From Asterias amurensis (taxonomy: Eukaryota; Echinodermata; Asteroidea; Forcipulatida; Asteriidae): DNA of 64,000 nucleotides. The position numbers were made by a program, and so were the translations under genes. The notes beneath the pieces were generated by a model. It searched no databases. It saw nothing but the letters and a program-made list of their open reading frames with translations, and was not told the DNA's origin. This document shows positions 39,951-51,081 of this stretch, piece after piece. The first letter of the stretch is position 1; the number at the start of each line of letters is the position of its first letter. The DNA lies in contig NC_092662.1 of assembly GCF_032118995.1 (NCBI RefSeq), positions 6,386,001 through 6,450,000 of the forward strand, written 5' to 3'.

Positions 39951-42900
39951 ATGTCTAGCAAGTCTAGTGAGGCTGCGGGGGGAGCAGCACGTAGTGAGGA
40001 GGAAGAAACGAAAAGGCAAGTGAAGTATTATTATTAATGCTGGACAACAAAGTTGTCTTCTTTGGTCGTTTGTAATTTTCTTGGGCATTTTAAATCTGTT
40101 TTTCTTAAATTGTTTTTTCCTTAACTTGGTCTGTATTTGCTAAATATTTTTAACCTCTGTGAAGCGCCTCGGGAACCTTTGGGGTTAAGAGCGCTATATT
40201 TATATAAAAGCCGTTATTCTATTTTTATATTTTTTAAATTAAAGCAAGTCAAAATAGCAGTGTCCATTTTGTAACTTTCCTGGTGCCACCACCTTTTCAC
40301 TCATTTTTACAAAAAGGGATATCCCATTGAGGTTACTATTATTTTATATCAAATGAAATAGTGGTGGCGCCATACGGAAACTTTTCTGGTGGGTTCTAAT
40401 CCCAGCTTAGCACTGATTTCACAATGACTCACAATGAATCCCACCCGAGCCGAGTAATATGCCTGTGAATTTTTTTCTTCACATGACTCGGGGAAAGTAC
40501 TGAGCATACAGTGCTAACAGTAACACACATCGGTGTTTGGGTAAAAATCAAAATTAATATTCTTTATCCCGATCCAAATTTATTATTTATTTGTTGCGGT
40601 ACCCACTGCCAAAACATGGATTCGAACTGTCTCTAGCTACCGGGCAATCTCGGTAGTCTAGTTGGTAAAACACTGCTCTAGAATTGCAAGGGTCATGGGT
40701 TTGAATCCCACTTGAGTAATATGCCTGTGATATTTTCTCACTGGACTCGGGGGAAAGTACTGAGTATACAGTGCTCACACACATCGGTGTATATGGGTAA
40801 AAACCAAAACTTATATTCTTCATTTCTCTGATTTAAACAGGAGAGCTATGCTGGAAGAGCAAGTTCAGATGCGATTAGCGATTGACAACAAGGCTTTGCA
40901 GATTGTAGAAAGACTTCTTGATAATCCAATCACCGAGGATTTCCTTGTGGATTGTGTAAGTGTAAATCAAATAATAATAACAAAATTAAGAGGATGGTGG
41001 TGTGTACATTGATATACCTCCCTCTTGTGACAACACCAGGTTGCAATGCATCATGGCTTATGAGCAGCTCAGTTAGCCGTAGCCTGAACGTCTGACATCA
41101 TTCTTCGAGGCTCATGCATAACGCCAGAAACCTGCCTCCAAAACCGGCGTGTAGATTGACCTTGGACCTCAGTCATTTCACGTAGAGATACGCAGTCAAA
41201 TTCTATTGCAGACGTGACAGTAATGTGCTGCTTGGGCATAATGGGTCCAATATCATTGTATCCAATGGAATCACTGGATCTAGCGGCAGGGACCTATCTT
41301 TAGGGCCCAGTCTAAGTTAGCCTAAGACTAGGCCCTGTCTTTATCCGCAAGGAGCGGATAAAGACAGGTACCTGCTACTCAGATCCAGTGATTCCATTGG
41401 ATACAATGATATCATTGGATAAACGTGCAGTGACATGAGCTTTCCATAAATGCCCAAACAGTACACTCTCCTATCATATCCGCCATAGACTTTGGCTGCG
41501 CATTTCTCTGTGAAATGAATGTATGTCAAGTAAGACTTAAGATCTGACGTCACACTTTGAGGCTTGTGAATTACGCCAGAGATCAGGGCCCAACTTCATA
41601 GAGCTGCTAAGCACAAAAATTTGCTTAGCATGAAATTTGTTCCTTGATTAAAAAACAGGATTACCAACCGAATTTGTATTTGTTGTACATTGCTTGTTAC
41701 TGGAATTCTGCTGTTGTTTACCTTTCCTGAAAATCATTTGGAAATTTGGTTGGTAATTTTTTTTTATCAAGGAAGAAATTTCATGCTTAGCAAATTTGTG
41801 TGCTTATCAGCTCTATGAAATTGGGCCCTGCCTTGAACCTTAGTCCATAACCTTTGACCTTGCACTTATTTACATGATCTAATGGTCCTGGAGAAATCTG
41901 ACGTACCCCCGTATTCATATCCAGGGATGATATTGTTCAGACTTTTGTCTGAATTCAGACTTTTGTCTGAATTCAGACTTTTTATGTGGGCCTGGTGAAG
42001 AAAATCAGACAATATTTTTTTCCACAAAAATAAAGAAATCCTGCTCCTTGGTCTACTTCTCTAGTGCTTTGGATACTGTTTCCAAAAGCTCCTTGGAATC
42101 TATAACCCAAGGGGGTTACCAAACGGTAGAAATGGCATCATTTCAACATACCTTTGAATTTGTATCCAAGTTTCGTTAGTAATGACTCTCACTCCTTCAT
42201 ATCAAACAGATACCTATTTTCAACATTATGATATTTCACATTTAATTTTCATCAATAACAAGTTTTTCAGTCAATGTTTTGCCTGATGTCAGGCCACTTA
42301 CACTTAATATTATGACTGTCCAAAATAAATGTTGAATAACTTTGAATTTTAACCAATATTCTTTCTCATTATTTCTACCTTTTTTTTCAGTCCAAGTTTA
42401 TAATATCGCAACACTATAAAGATGCAGTGGAGGAAAGGTCAATTCTGAAGCAATGTGGTTACCCTTTGTGTCAAAGGTCACTTTCTGATGTTCCTAACCA
42501 GAAATATCACATCAGCAGAAAAACAAACAAAGTGTATGACATCACAGAGAGGAAGGTAAATACAAACAAAAAATGCCTTCAAAAGTTTAACTCCAAAGGC
42601 AGACTGTTATAGCGTCGTGTGGCCGAGCGTTTTAAGAGCACCAGACTCAAGCTCTGATGTTAATGATCAGCACAGAGTGGGTTCGAGTTCTGGGGCCAAT
42701 TTCATAGAGCTGATTAAGCAAAAAAAATGCTTAAACACGAAAATAGCTCGCTTAATTTACACATGTTACTAGCCCAAATTTTATGCCATATACATTGCTT
42801 GTGACTGGTATTCAGCTGTTGTTTACTTAGCATAACAATTGAGTGGAGTCTTGGCCGGTAATCTGATTTTACTAAGCAAGTATTTTTTTGCTTAAGCAAA

Positions 42901-45900
42901 CTTTTGTGCTTAAGCAGCTCTATGAAATTGGGCCCTAGTCTTGACACTTGTGTTCTTAGGCAAACTGTTTATCATTGCCTTTTCCTTTGAGACATTCTCC
43001 CTTAGGTCCCATGTACTAGACTTGATTGTGCATCTGAACAAAACTCTGGCTTGCCAAAAATATGTAAAGATAACATTAATAGTTCATTAACATTTTTCCA
43101 AGCGAGTCATTTGTTTTGTTTTAAATAAATGGGTTTAAACAATGATTTGATTTTATCAAAGCTTATTTTTCACATTGTTGTCCATGAAACCCTCACCATA
43201 ACACAGAGTACTGTTTTTTGTGCAAGAATTCTTAATCCTTTATTTAATCCATAAATTTCTGCTTCATCCCATCAGAATTTCTGCAGACAGTTTTGCTACA
43301 AAGCATCCAAGTTCTACGAAGCTCAGTTATCTGATTCGCCGCTATGGGCAAGAGATTTAGAAGGGTGAGTTACAAAGAGACTATTGGAAATGAATTCAGT
43401 TTTGCATGAACCAGGACAGTCAGACCACATCCACAGAAACTAAATAGCGCCCTCGCTTGATAACTCCTTTTGGATATATACTTATGACCTCTTCTTTAAA
43501 GGCACTGTACACGTTTGGTAATTGTCAAAGACCAGTGTTCTCACTTGGTGTGTCCCATCATAAGCATAAAATAACAAACAAGCCTGTGAAAATTTGGGCT
43601 CATTGGTCATCGAAGTTGCAAGAAAATGATAGTGAGAAATTGCCTCTTTCTCAAAAACTACGTTACTTCAGAGGGAGTCGTTTCCCACAATGTTTTATAC
43701 TATCAACAGCTCTCCAATGCTCGTTACCAAGTCAGTTTTTAAGTTAAAGCTTGTTTTGAGTAACTACCAAACATGTACCTTCCCTTTAATACAAAGTTTG
43801 TCTAATATTAGCTAAGCAATATCTAATTTAGTCCAATCAAATGTATGATTTACAGTAATTATTAGGCCAAACAAAATAAATGTTGTGTTTACGGTAACGG
43901 CCCTAAAAAATTCCAGGTAGGTAGGTAGGAAAATAATTTTATTTTGTAATTTTATTTTTATTTTTAAGTTCTTGAATTTTGAGTTATTTGTTAATATTTT
44001 AAACCCGTTACCATGAATTATACTAACCTTGTTCGACTCATCAAGTTATAAACCCTCATGTTGGAAAGTGGTAAAATATAAAAGTTTATAAGTTGTTTTA
44101 GAAAAAACATAACATAGGTCGAGTTGCAAGCGCTTTAGAAGTTACAAGGAAACTTTTTATCTTACCATTAAATCAGGGCCATGTTTTAAATGCTAAAATC
44201 AGTTTTACCAACTTTCAATTTGAGGTGTGGTTATTTTGTTCACATTTTTCATTCCATTGTTGTACACTTACTTGCACTTTACCCAGACTGACGAACCTCC
44301 GGGTTGCTGGGTGAAAATGATGTCACTCAGTAGGCTCAGTGGTGCAAGGTGTACCATAACATTAACAACAGAACCGAAACTCACAACTCACATTTTCCCC
44401 AAAATAATATAGCAAAATGAATAAACACTTTTGAGGGTCAAACTTATTATTTTGAATGTCAGCCTGATCTGATCTGAATGTGTGTTGTGAGTCTCTGGGT
44501 AGTTTAAATATACTTCAAAACAACTCAAAAGCTTCCCGATGGCCAGTTCAACTAGTGTCTGATGGGTAATCATACTCCGAAGAAACAAATCACTAATAAA
44601 ACAACAATGAAAATTGGAATTGAAAACTTGAACTGTATGTTTTATTTCAACGGCAGAATCACTTGTCTACCATAACAAGTTAACTGCAGGCGTCTCTCTT
44701 TGTTTTTATCCACTTTCAGAAACTGATTAGAATATGTCTTCAGTTATTACAAGTCAAATGTTTTTTTGTCATAAACGGCGAACCTTTTTCTTCTTGTCCA
44801 ATTATTTCAGAGGACAATCAATTTCAAATTTTCTGTGGCCCAAAACATGTGGCTCATATTGCTAGATTTAAGCATGGTCACATTTTAATACTTGCAAAGT
44901 AACTAGCAAAAAAAAAAAAGGTTTCACGCAATGTGGCATGATTCTTTGAAAACTGATACAAAAGCTTACAGGCCTAGCATTTCCTGGGTCCGTAAGGACG
45001 ACGGCGCTGAAACTAATTAGAATATGTCTCCAATTATTACAAGTCTGACAGTGATAAAAGTTTGGCCCATGGTGATCTTCGAAAATATTGAGAAATGTCT
45101 TGCTGACATCGATGTTTACTAGCTTCAACTTGGCTGGCTGATGGAGGCACTTTTCTGTTTTCAAGCTAAACAATTTGTTCATGTTACCGCACGAAGAACT
45201 GCCTGACGTCGACGCCATGTTTTGATGCAGTTTTCATTCGCAGTCTGTCCGTAGTGTAAAACGTGTTGTAAACGTACGCGGCCGGTCACCCACGTGCTGT
45301 ACACCACTGACAGCTACACCATGTTTTGTTGTGGTGTCCAATATGCGGCCGGCTGCCAGGGGCCCAATTTCGTTTCGTGCTGTACCACTGACAGCTAGCT
45401 GTACTGTACTGTTGTACCGTGTTTTGTTGTGGTGTCCAATATGCGGCCGGCTGCCAGGGGCCCAATTTCGTTTCGTGCTGTACCACTGACAGCTAGCTGT
45501 ACTGTACTGTTGTACCGTGTTTTGTTGTGGTGTCCAATATGCGGCCGGCTGCCAGGGGCCCAATTTCGTTTCGTGTGACATTGGATCGCCCCGAAGTATG
45601 CTGTGAACACAGCGGGTGCGTCGGGGCCGGGCATCGGGTGGCGCGTGCACCTTTCACAGAAAAAATTGTGGCAGTACAGTAAGCTAGGCTAGGCGTGGGC
45701 CGGGTGCACAAGTTTTGATATCGCCATGATTTTTGCAAAAATGCATTATTACACTGGTAAGTCGTAATAAACAGTTTTAAAGTGAGGCAACATGTTAAAA
45801 TTCTCATTTTAAATTTTACCAACTCACAAAATATTTAGAAAAATGTTTTGAGGTCGGCAATTCGGCCGCAAAAAATTCAGGTCGGTCAGGTTACCGTAAA

Positions 45901-48900
45901 CACAACATTTATTTTGTTTGGCCTTAACAGAAAGGTCGCCTATAAATTGTCCCATCTTGAACAAGATCATGCCCTTTGTTGTGTACAAGTGGTTTGTTGT
46001 GCATGTTTTTATGTGTATTTCAATGTGTGTCAGAATATAGAATTAGCTGTTGTAAACCTTTATAAATGCAAACAAAATAGTAAATACAAAACAAATAGTT
46101 AATGGCCTGACATTTCGACCCAAGCAGAGTCGTTCTCAAAGCAGAGTTGTTCTCAAAGGCATTAAATCCAAGTCAAATGCTCACTGTATGCTCAATGAGT
46201 ATACATGTAGATGAGACATTATGATATTCATTTTTGGAAGTGTCGTGGCCGAGCGGTTAAGAGCACTGAATTCAAACTCTGGTGTTTTTAATCAGCTAAG
46301 TGTGGGTTCGAAGTACACTTGTGTCCTTAAGCAAGACACTTAATAACCATTGCTTCGTCCTTCGGACGTAAAGCTGTTGGTCCCATGTGTTGTGTAACGC
46401 ATGTAAAAGAACCCAGTGCACTTATCGAAAAGAGAAGGGGTTCGCACCAGTGTTCCTGGCTGTGGCTGCTGTATGCGCCATAGCACCATGTAAACCCTTA
46501 TAAGGTGCTACATAGCTGGGTCTAAGAATTCATCACTGCAATAACCTATCATTCTAAAAGTTAGTGTGCTAAACTCAGCACCTTGAGTACCTTGTTTTGG
46601 TAGATACGTGCGCTATATACATGTAAGACTTCGATATTATTCAACATTATTACAAGCCACCTAATCATGTACTGGTCATTTTGCAGTCTCATTTTCTACC
46701 TTTCAGACCACTAGATCTGAAACTCCTCACTGAGGACATGGAGACAGATTCTGAAGTTGCTGATCTCATTGCCAAGGACCATGTACTTCTTACAGAAAGA
46801 ATCAAAACCGAAGACATTGATACTTTAGGAATCGGCAAGATAGATAAACCTCTCAAGGAGGAGGCGATTGGGCTCCTTGCTGATGACCTCTCTAGTATGA
46901 CCTTTGCTGGGACCAGGAGAAGAGAGCGACTCCAAGAACTGGATGAGATTAGCGGATCTCATACAACGTCTCAAGATGAACCAAGAACAGTTGTAAATCT
47001 TATGGAAGAATCTAGTAAGGATAGATGGAAAGATGGATCTGAAATCACCGAAGGATCTAAGAAGGTGATAATTGAAGAGGGTGAGTCCAACACCAAGCAG
47101 AATTCTGAGGTTGTTATCCAATCGGAAAAGACAAGCAACCAGGCAGAAAGCTCTCCCAAGATGACACAAGGAGAATCCAAAAAGAAAACGAAGAAGAAAT
47201 CTAAGAAGAGCCATCATAATGTGGTGAAAGAAATATCTTTACTTGATGTTGTGGGTAAAGCAGTGATGGAATGGACAACTGCCGCAACCCTTGATTTTAT
47301 TCATGGATGTAATCCATCGGACCGAGAAAACCCTACAAGCCAAGAGCCAGAGAGTATGGCTTGTGGTAAAGCTCCTGCAACCTCTGACCCTACTTGCCCT
47401 TCTGCAACCTCTGACCCTACTTGCTCTCCTGTAACCTCTGACCTTACTGGTCCTCCAGTTAAACCCTTGCCTGGTATGGAACGGTTAAAAGAAGAAACAC
47501 AAAACTATGACTTGAGAGTGCAGGAGTTTTATTACGGACAGTCTGTTGAAGTCAAGAAAGAGAAGAAGAAAAGTGGAGACGTACAAGAGGTGAGGATATT
47601 AATTTTGGTTTTTACTCATACACCGATGTTTGTTAGCACTGTATACAGTACTTTCCTGAGTCCTATGAAACAATATCACAGCCATATTACTTGGGTGGGA
47701 TTCGAACCCACGGCTTCTGCAATTCTAGAGCAGTGTAGACTTGTTATCAAAGATGTGTCTTATTTGGGTTGTTTGTTTTTATTCACAGAAAACAAACTAC
47801 ATATTTCTATGAAAGCAAGATATTGTAATATTATAGTCTTGTATAGTGCATCTCTGACAAATAAGGTACTAAACAAAAACATTTTCAAACATGTTTTGAA
47901 TGTTTTTAAATATGAGATCAATTTGTTACAAGATGCTGCGGCGTTTTCAGTAGGCACTACCAGAAAAGCCGAGGCAAACCCCTTCTAAAGTCTAGTTGGA
48001 TTTTATTACGTCCATTACACAACACAACATATGCTTTACATCCCATTCGAAGGACGCACATGTCACGACTGGGACTGGGACTCGAAACCACATTCTGCTG
48101 GTCAATTACACCAGAGCTTGCATCCAGTGCACTTGACCACTCGGCCAAGACACGCCATTGTAGAGTCCGGACACTAGCAAGTATAGGGTGCGTTCAATTA
48201 GCTTCCCTGTGTCGACCCCAGGGTGCTCATTCGGGGGAGCCCCTGACAAGTAGAGCTAATCGACCAATCACTCACCCTCTTGTGGTGATGTCATACACCT
48301 TGGGCCAACCCCAAGTGACCCAATCCACAAGCAGTGGAATGACGTCAAAGCTATTCGAACGTACTGGGGTCGACCCAGGAAGCTAATCAACCGAAAATTG
48401 ATCATTAAGGAAAGTTCGTTGCTAGATCCTGCTTCTGTTGTTTTTTTTTATGTTCCTTATATTTCTTTTACATGTTTTGATGAAAACTTTCTTATTTCAC
48501 TTTTCCTTCAGAAAGATGAGGGAGATCGTAAAATCAGGTTGCCTCTGGTTGATTCCAAATCTCAGATGGCAATTCGAAGAAGGATCGTCAATGATAGGCT
48601 CAAACGGGTGTAAGTATTTATTTATATTTCCCAAATATCAAATTGTTATTTTCTCCATCTTCCTTTTTGTACTTCCTCTATTGCCCCTAGTCTTGGCCTT
48701 GGTGCCCCTTCAGAAGTTTTCCATAGACTTTAAAGGAACATGTTGCCTTTGATCGGTCGAGTTGGTCTTTAAAAAGCGTTTGTAACCGTTTGTTGTAAAA
48801 ATGCATATATGGGCAGGAAGATGTTGTAAAAGTAGAATACAATGATCCACACAAATATGCCTCAAAATTGCGTGGTTTTCCTTTTACCTCGTCGACCAGA

Positions 48901-51081
48901 CACGGTCGGCCGCTTATGGGAGACTCCCAAAAATGGCTGACCGTGTTAGTTCGCAAAGCAAACGGAAAACCACGCAATTGTGAGGCAAATTTGTGTGGAT
49001 CATTGTATTCTACTTTTAAAACATCTTTCCAACCATAACTAACGGTCTTCAAACGCTTGTTATAGACCAACTCGAACGGTCCAAGGCAACGCGTCCCTTT
49101 AAGATTATCCAATGGAAGTGCCCCTTAGCAAACTGGAAATGGCCTTGCCCTCTCAACGATGACATTCCAGACCTAGGTGATTAAGAAGAAAAAAAAAGAT
49201 TTGTGTTGAGTTCTGTTTTAACTTGGGTTGATTTGTGATAAAACAATGAACTCCAGTTTTGTTTGTCTCCATATATCCCATTGTCCACATGTTATAATTT
49301 GTGATTGTGTATGTATCATGATTTGTTGCTTTATGTTAAATGCATTTTACTGATTGCAATTTCACTACAAGTTTATTATTTTGATTTGTTTATTGAATGA
49401 TTATAACAAATTACAAATTAGATAATAAATTCTTATAAAAAAAACCCCAATATTCCAAGATGAGACCCAACAACATGCATGAGTGATACGATTAAAACAT
49501 CCAAGAAATTTGTAATATTAAATCATTATTTTTGTTTGTACAATTCCATTAGTTTGCGATATGCTATATTTCAATCTTAATAGTGTTGAAGTATTAAGTT
49601 TGTAATCTGAAATGATAGTTTACTTCCAAGAATATTGTCTATATACATAATTCATAAATCAATTAGAACACAGGCAAGCTTTTATCAGTCATATTTTATC
49701 TTTGAGTTATTTGTTTTTCTCTACTACATGTAGAAATCCTTACAAATTACTAAGTTTGGGTTGAACAAAGAAAAATGTACGTACTAGTGCTCTACCAGCT
49801 GAGCTATCTCCTTATGTTGGCGATCTCCCTATTTTGTCAATAACTTCAGGGGTGCCAGTCAGAAGCCATTCAACCTGTAACTGCCATGTAGCCAGGGATT
49901 CATACCTAAGTTTGTAATACAACCTGGGCCCAATTTCATAGAGCTGCTGAGCACAAAAATTTGCTTAGCATGAAATTTCTTCCTTGATAAAAACAGGCTT
50001 ACCAACCAAATTTCCATGTGATTTTCAGGTTAAGCAAACAAAAGCTGAATACCAGTAACAAGCACTATGCCACAAATAGAAATTTGGCTGGTAATCCTGT
50101 TTTTTATCTGGGAAGAAATTTCATGCTTAGCAAATTTTTGTGCTTAGCAGCTCTATGAAATTGGGCCCTGGGGAGCGGCAGCAGGGGGATCACTTTAAAA
50201 GGATGCAGGTCTCAAAAGAATCAATGGCACCCACATCAATAAGCCTATTAGGAGTTCCAGCTGCGCATGTCTGTTACTGCTGACAACGCAATTTGTTGCT
50301 CTCTAGTCACCTTTTGACAACGCAATTTGTTGCTCTCTAGTCACCTTTTGACAATTGTCAAAAGGTCACTAGAGAGCAACAAATTGCGTTGTCAGCAGTA
50401 ACAGACATGCGCAGCTGGAACTCCGAATAGGCTTATTGCCATGGTGCCTTGTGCTTTTGCTCTGGTGCCCTGTGCTTTTGCTGTGGTGCCCTCTGCAAGG
50501 TTCCAATACAAACTTACACTTTCCCCATAAAAGTGCCTCTCACCAGAGGAAGATTGCTGCGCCCCTCAAGATTGAAGTTCAAGGCCTGGGAATGGTACCA
50601 ACAAATAATAAACCACAAAGGAAGCTTACTTACGCTTATTACGCTCAAAACGATGTAATTATCTGGCTGTCCTGGCTGTCCTTGTCTAGTCCTAGTCTTG
50701 TCTGTCCCAGGGTACATTTTTTAAAAAAGCACTATGCTTCAAACTTTCCCTACATGTTGGTAATAACTTAACGGAGTATCTTTAACCATGTTATAATTAT
50801 TTTTCAATTCTGTAGACTGTATAATGCTTGAATTGCATTTGATGCTGAATTGTTGTTGTTGCCAATATTGAAATAAGTGTCTAAACACTGTTATAAAGTA
50901 ATCCTTCCCAACGTGTCTTTGTATTGAATAGATACTATGAGATCCTAGCACCCATGGGGTTATCATTGAGGGATATCGCATCAGACATCCAAGGTTTATT
51001 GTGTACATTTCATCTCGGTAGTCACAATATTACATTCAAGCCAGCCAGCTGGACAATGCTAGCAATTCTCCTGCTTACAAT
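39951..51081 (+). CDS. RPAP2: RNA polymerase II-associated protein 2 (RTR1 family CTD phosphatase), 3' end not found
   Basis: Seven exons: 39951-40015, 40841-40955, 42391-42555, 43276-43364, 46707-47589, 48512-48609 and 50932-51081, giving 521 complete codons. Intron 1 uses a GC donor (AAAAG/gcaagt); the others are GT-AG. RPAP2/Rtr1 dephosphorylates Ser5 of the RNA polymerase II C-terminal repeats and helps import the polymerase. The RTR1 zinc finger is intact: C82-x4-C87 (CGYPLC) and C118-x3-C122 (FCRQFC), with [12 protein letters not shown] between. Upstream, [27 protein letters not shown] sequence matches the family. Exon 5 (294 codons) is the variable, acidic-then-lysine-rich middle with [10 protein letters not shown] and a short 'TSDPTC' repeat. 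It ends in the conserved LK.ET.....VqEFYYG. Exons 6-7 carry [16 protein letters not shown] and [14 protein letters not shown]. About 60-90 C-terminal residues are missing; the next exon must start in phase 2. Confidence 0.93.
40100..40830. repeat. repeats in RPAP2 intron 1: SINE tail, F1 half copy, SINE-C pair
   Basis: About 40150-40215 is a SINE tail ('gaagcgcctcgggaacc', 'agagcgctatatttatata'). About 40282-40390 is a half copy of the F1 foldback of 10080-10315. About 40430-40545 and 40585-40810 are SINE family C pieces, the second with the B-box 'gggtttgaatccc'. Confidence 0.6.
41225..41420. repeat. foldback element in RPAP2 intron 2
   Basis: 'catt.gtatccaatggaatca' (about 41257) is inverted as 'tgattccattggatacaatg' (about 41389). 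The inner arms are 'gcagggacctatctttag' and 'aaagacaggtacctgct'. No target duplication identified. Confidence 0.65.
41587..41829. repeat. MITE family M4
   Basis: 'gggcccaacttcatagagct' to 'agctctatgaaattgggccc'; RPAP2 intron 2. Confidence 0.85.
41830..42390. other. rest of RPAP2 intron 2
   Basis: Contains a triple 'cagacttttgtctgaatt' short tandem at about 41938-41980. Nothing else recognised. Confidence 0.4.
42611..42965 (+). repeat. SINE family A split by an M4 MITE
   Basis: The head 'gtcgtgtggccgagcgtttt' with B-box 'gggttcgagttc' (about 42679-42690) is interrupted at about 42693-42936 by M4 ('ggccaatttcatagagctg' to 'agctctatgaaattgggccc'). The SINE then resumes with 'agtcttgacacttgtgttc'. 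RPAP2 intron 3. Confidence 0.8.
43495..43793. repeat. TTAA MITE family M1, internally shortened
   Basis: 'tttaaaggcactgtacacgt' to 'aaacatgtaccttcccttta'. The central Ser-box-like palindrome of the reference copy is missing. RPAP2 intron 4. Confidence 0.75.
44868..45218 (-). CDS. short uncharacterised ORF inside the TIR transposon
   Basis: 116 aa starting [18 protein letters not shown] just downstream (minus strand) of a G+C-rich block. It contains [19 protein letters not shown] with a CxxC pair. The N-terminal 60 residues look protein-like; the C-terminal part looks like read-through. A diverged, stop-containing copy of the CxxC segment lies at about 44700-44780. I do not recognise it. It may be an exon of an element-encoded or captured gene, or chance. 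Confidence 0.3.
   Translation of the reverse strand: MASTSGSSSCGNMNKLFSLKTEKCLHQPAKLKLVNIDVSKTFLNIFEDHHGPNFYHCQTCNNWRHILISFSAVVLTDPGNARPVSFCISFQRIMPHCVKPFFFLLVTLQVLKCDHA
45310..45580. repeat. 98-bp tandem repeat, three units, G+C-rich
   Basis: 'gtggtgtccaatatgcggcc' occurs at 45331, 45429 and 45527. Each unit continues 'ggctgccaggggcccaattt' and 'cgtttcgtg'. The array lies upstream of the minus-strand ORF inside the TIR transposon and could act as its promoter region (inference). Confidence 0.9.
46238..46645 (+). repeat. SINE family A, near full length
   Basis: 'tcgtggccgagcggttaaga', then the body with 'gttggtcccatgtgttgtgt', 'ttatcgaaaagagaaggggt', 'tggctgtggctgctgtatgc' and the 3' end 'ggtagatacgtgcgctatat'. 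It lies 60 bp upstream of RPAP2 exon 5. Confidence 0.8.
47600..48395. repeat. repeats in RPAP2 intron 5: SINE-C, SINE-A, M5
   Basis: 47600-47745 is SINE C (minus), starting only 10 bp after the exon 5 donor, so the exon 5 frame reads straight into it. 47978-48157 is SINE A (minus; B-box 'gggactcgaaacca'). 48187-48390 is the M5 foldback ('gggtgcgttcaattagcttc' to 'aggaagctaatca'). Confidence 0.7.
48680..49150. repeat. M3 foldback (48734-49098) inserted in another dispersed repeat
   Basis: TTAA at 48730-48733 and 49099-49102 enclose M3 ('aggaacatgttgcc' to 'ggcaacgcgtccct', centre 'gggagactcccaaaaatggc'). The flanks 'cttggccttggtgccccttc' and 'ttatccaatggaagtgcccc' belong to the repeat found intact and inverted at 58690-58810, so the pre-insertion site is visible in the window. 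Confidence 0.85.
49151..49750. other. RPAP2 intron 6, A+T-rich, nothing recognised
   Basis: No repeat family or ORF recognised. Confidence 0.4.
49752..49925 (-). repeat. SINE family B (minus), truncated
   Basis: Starts 'agtttgggttgaacaaag', then the inverted head 'gtgctctaccagctgagcta', 'gtgccagtcagaagccat' and 'ctgccatgtagccaggga'. An M4 element follows immediately. Confidence 0.65.
49926..50168. repeat. MITE family M4
   Basis: Perfect terminal pair 'gggcccaatttcatagagct' and 'agctctatgaaattgggccc'; inner 'accaaccaaatttcc' against 'gaaatttggctggt'. RPAP2 intron 6. Confidence 0.85.
50238..50437. repeat. near-perfect foldback with a duplicated inner segment
   Basis: The outer arm 'aataagcctattaggagttc' pairs with 'ggaactccgaataggcttat'. 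The left arm holds two tandem copies of 'gacaacgcaatttgttgctc...caccttttgac' (about 50281-50309 and 50326-50350); the right arm has one. The centre is 'ttgacaattgtcaa'. Confidence 0.85.

Larger units (their letters stand above)
43865..45923. mobile_element. 2.06-kb TIR transposon with TTA target duplications (PIF/Harbinger-like)
   Basis: The termini 'ggccaaacaaaataaatgtt', continuing 'gtgtttacggtaac', are perfectly inverted at the right end (45890-45923). TTA lies on both sides (43862-43864 and 45924-45926). A 3-bp TWA duplication fits PIF/Harbinger elements. No transposase was found. The interior contains a G+C-rich tandem array, a short minus-strand ORF and two diverged copies of a 'gattagaatatgtcttca' block (about 44725 and 45015). 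It sits in RPAP2 intron 4. Confidence 0.8.

Noticed and set aside
45234..45822. Several overlapping minus-strand frames with a repeated [17 protein letters not shown] string
   Set aside because: They are translations of the 98-bp tandem array inside the TIR transposon in successive frames; no independent evidence for a protein.
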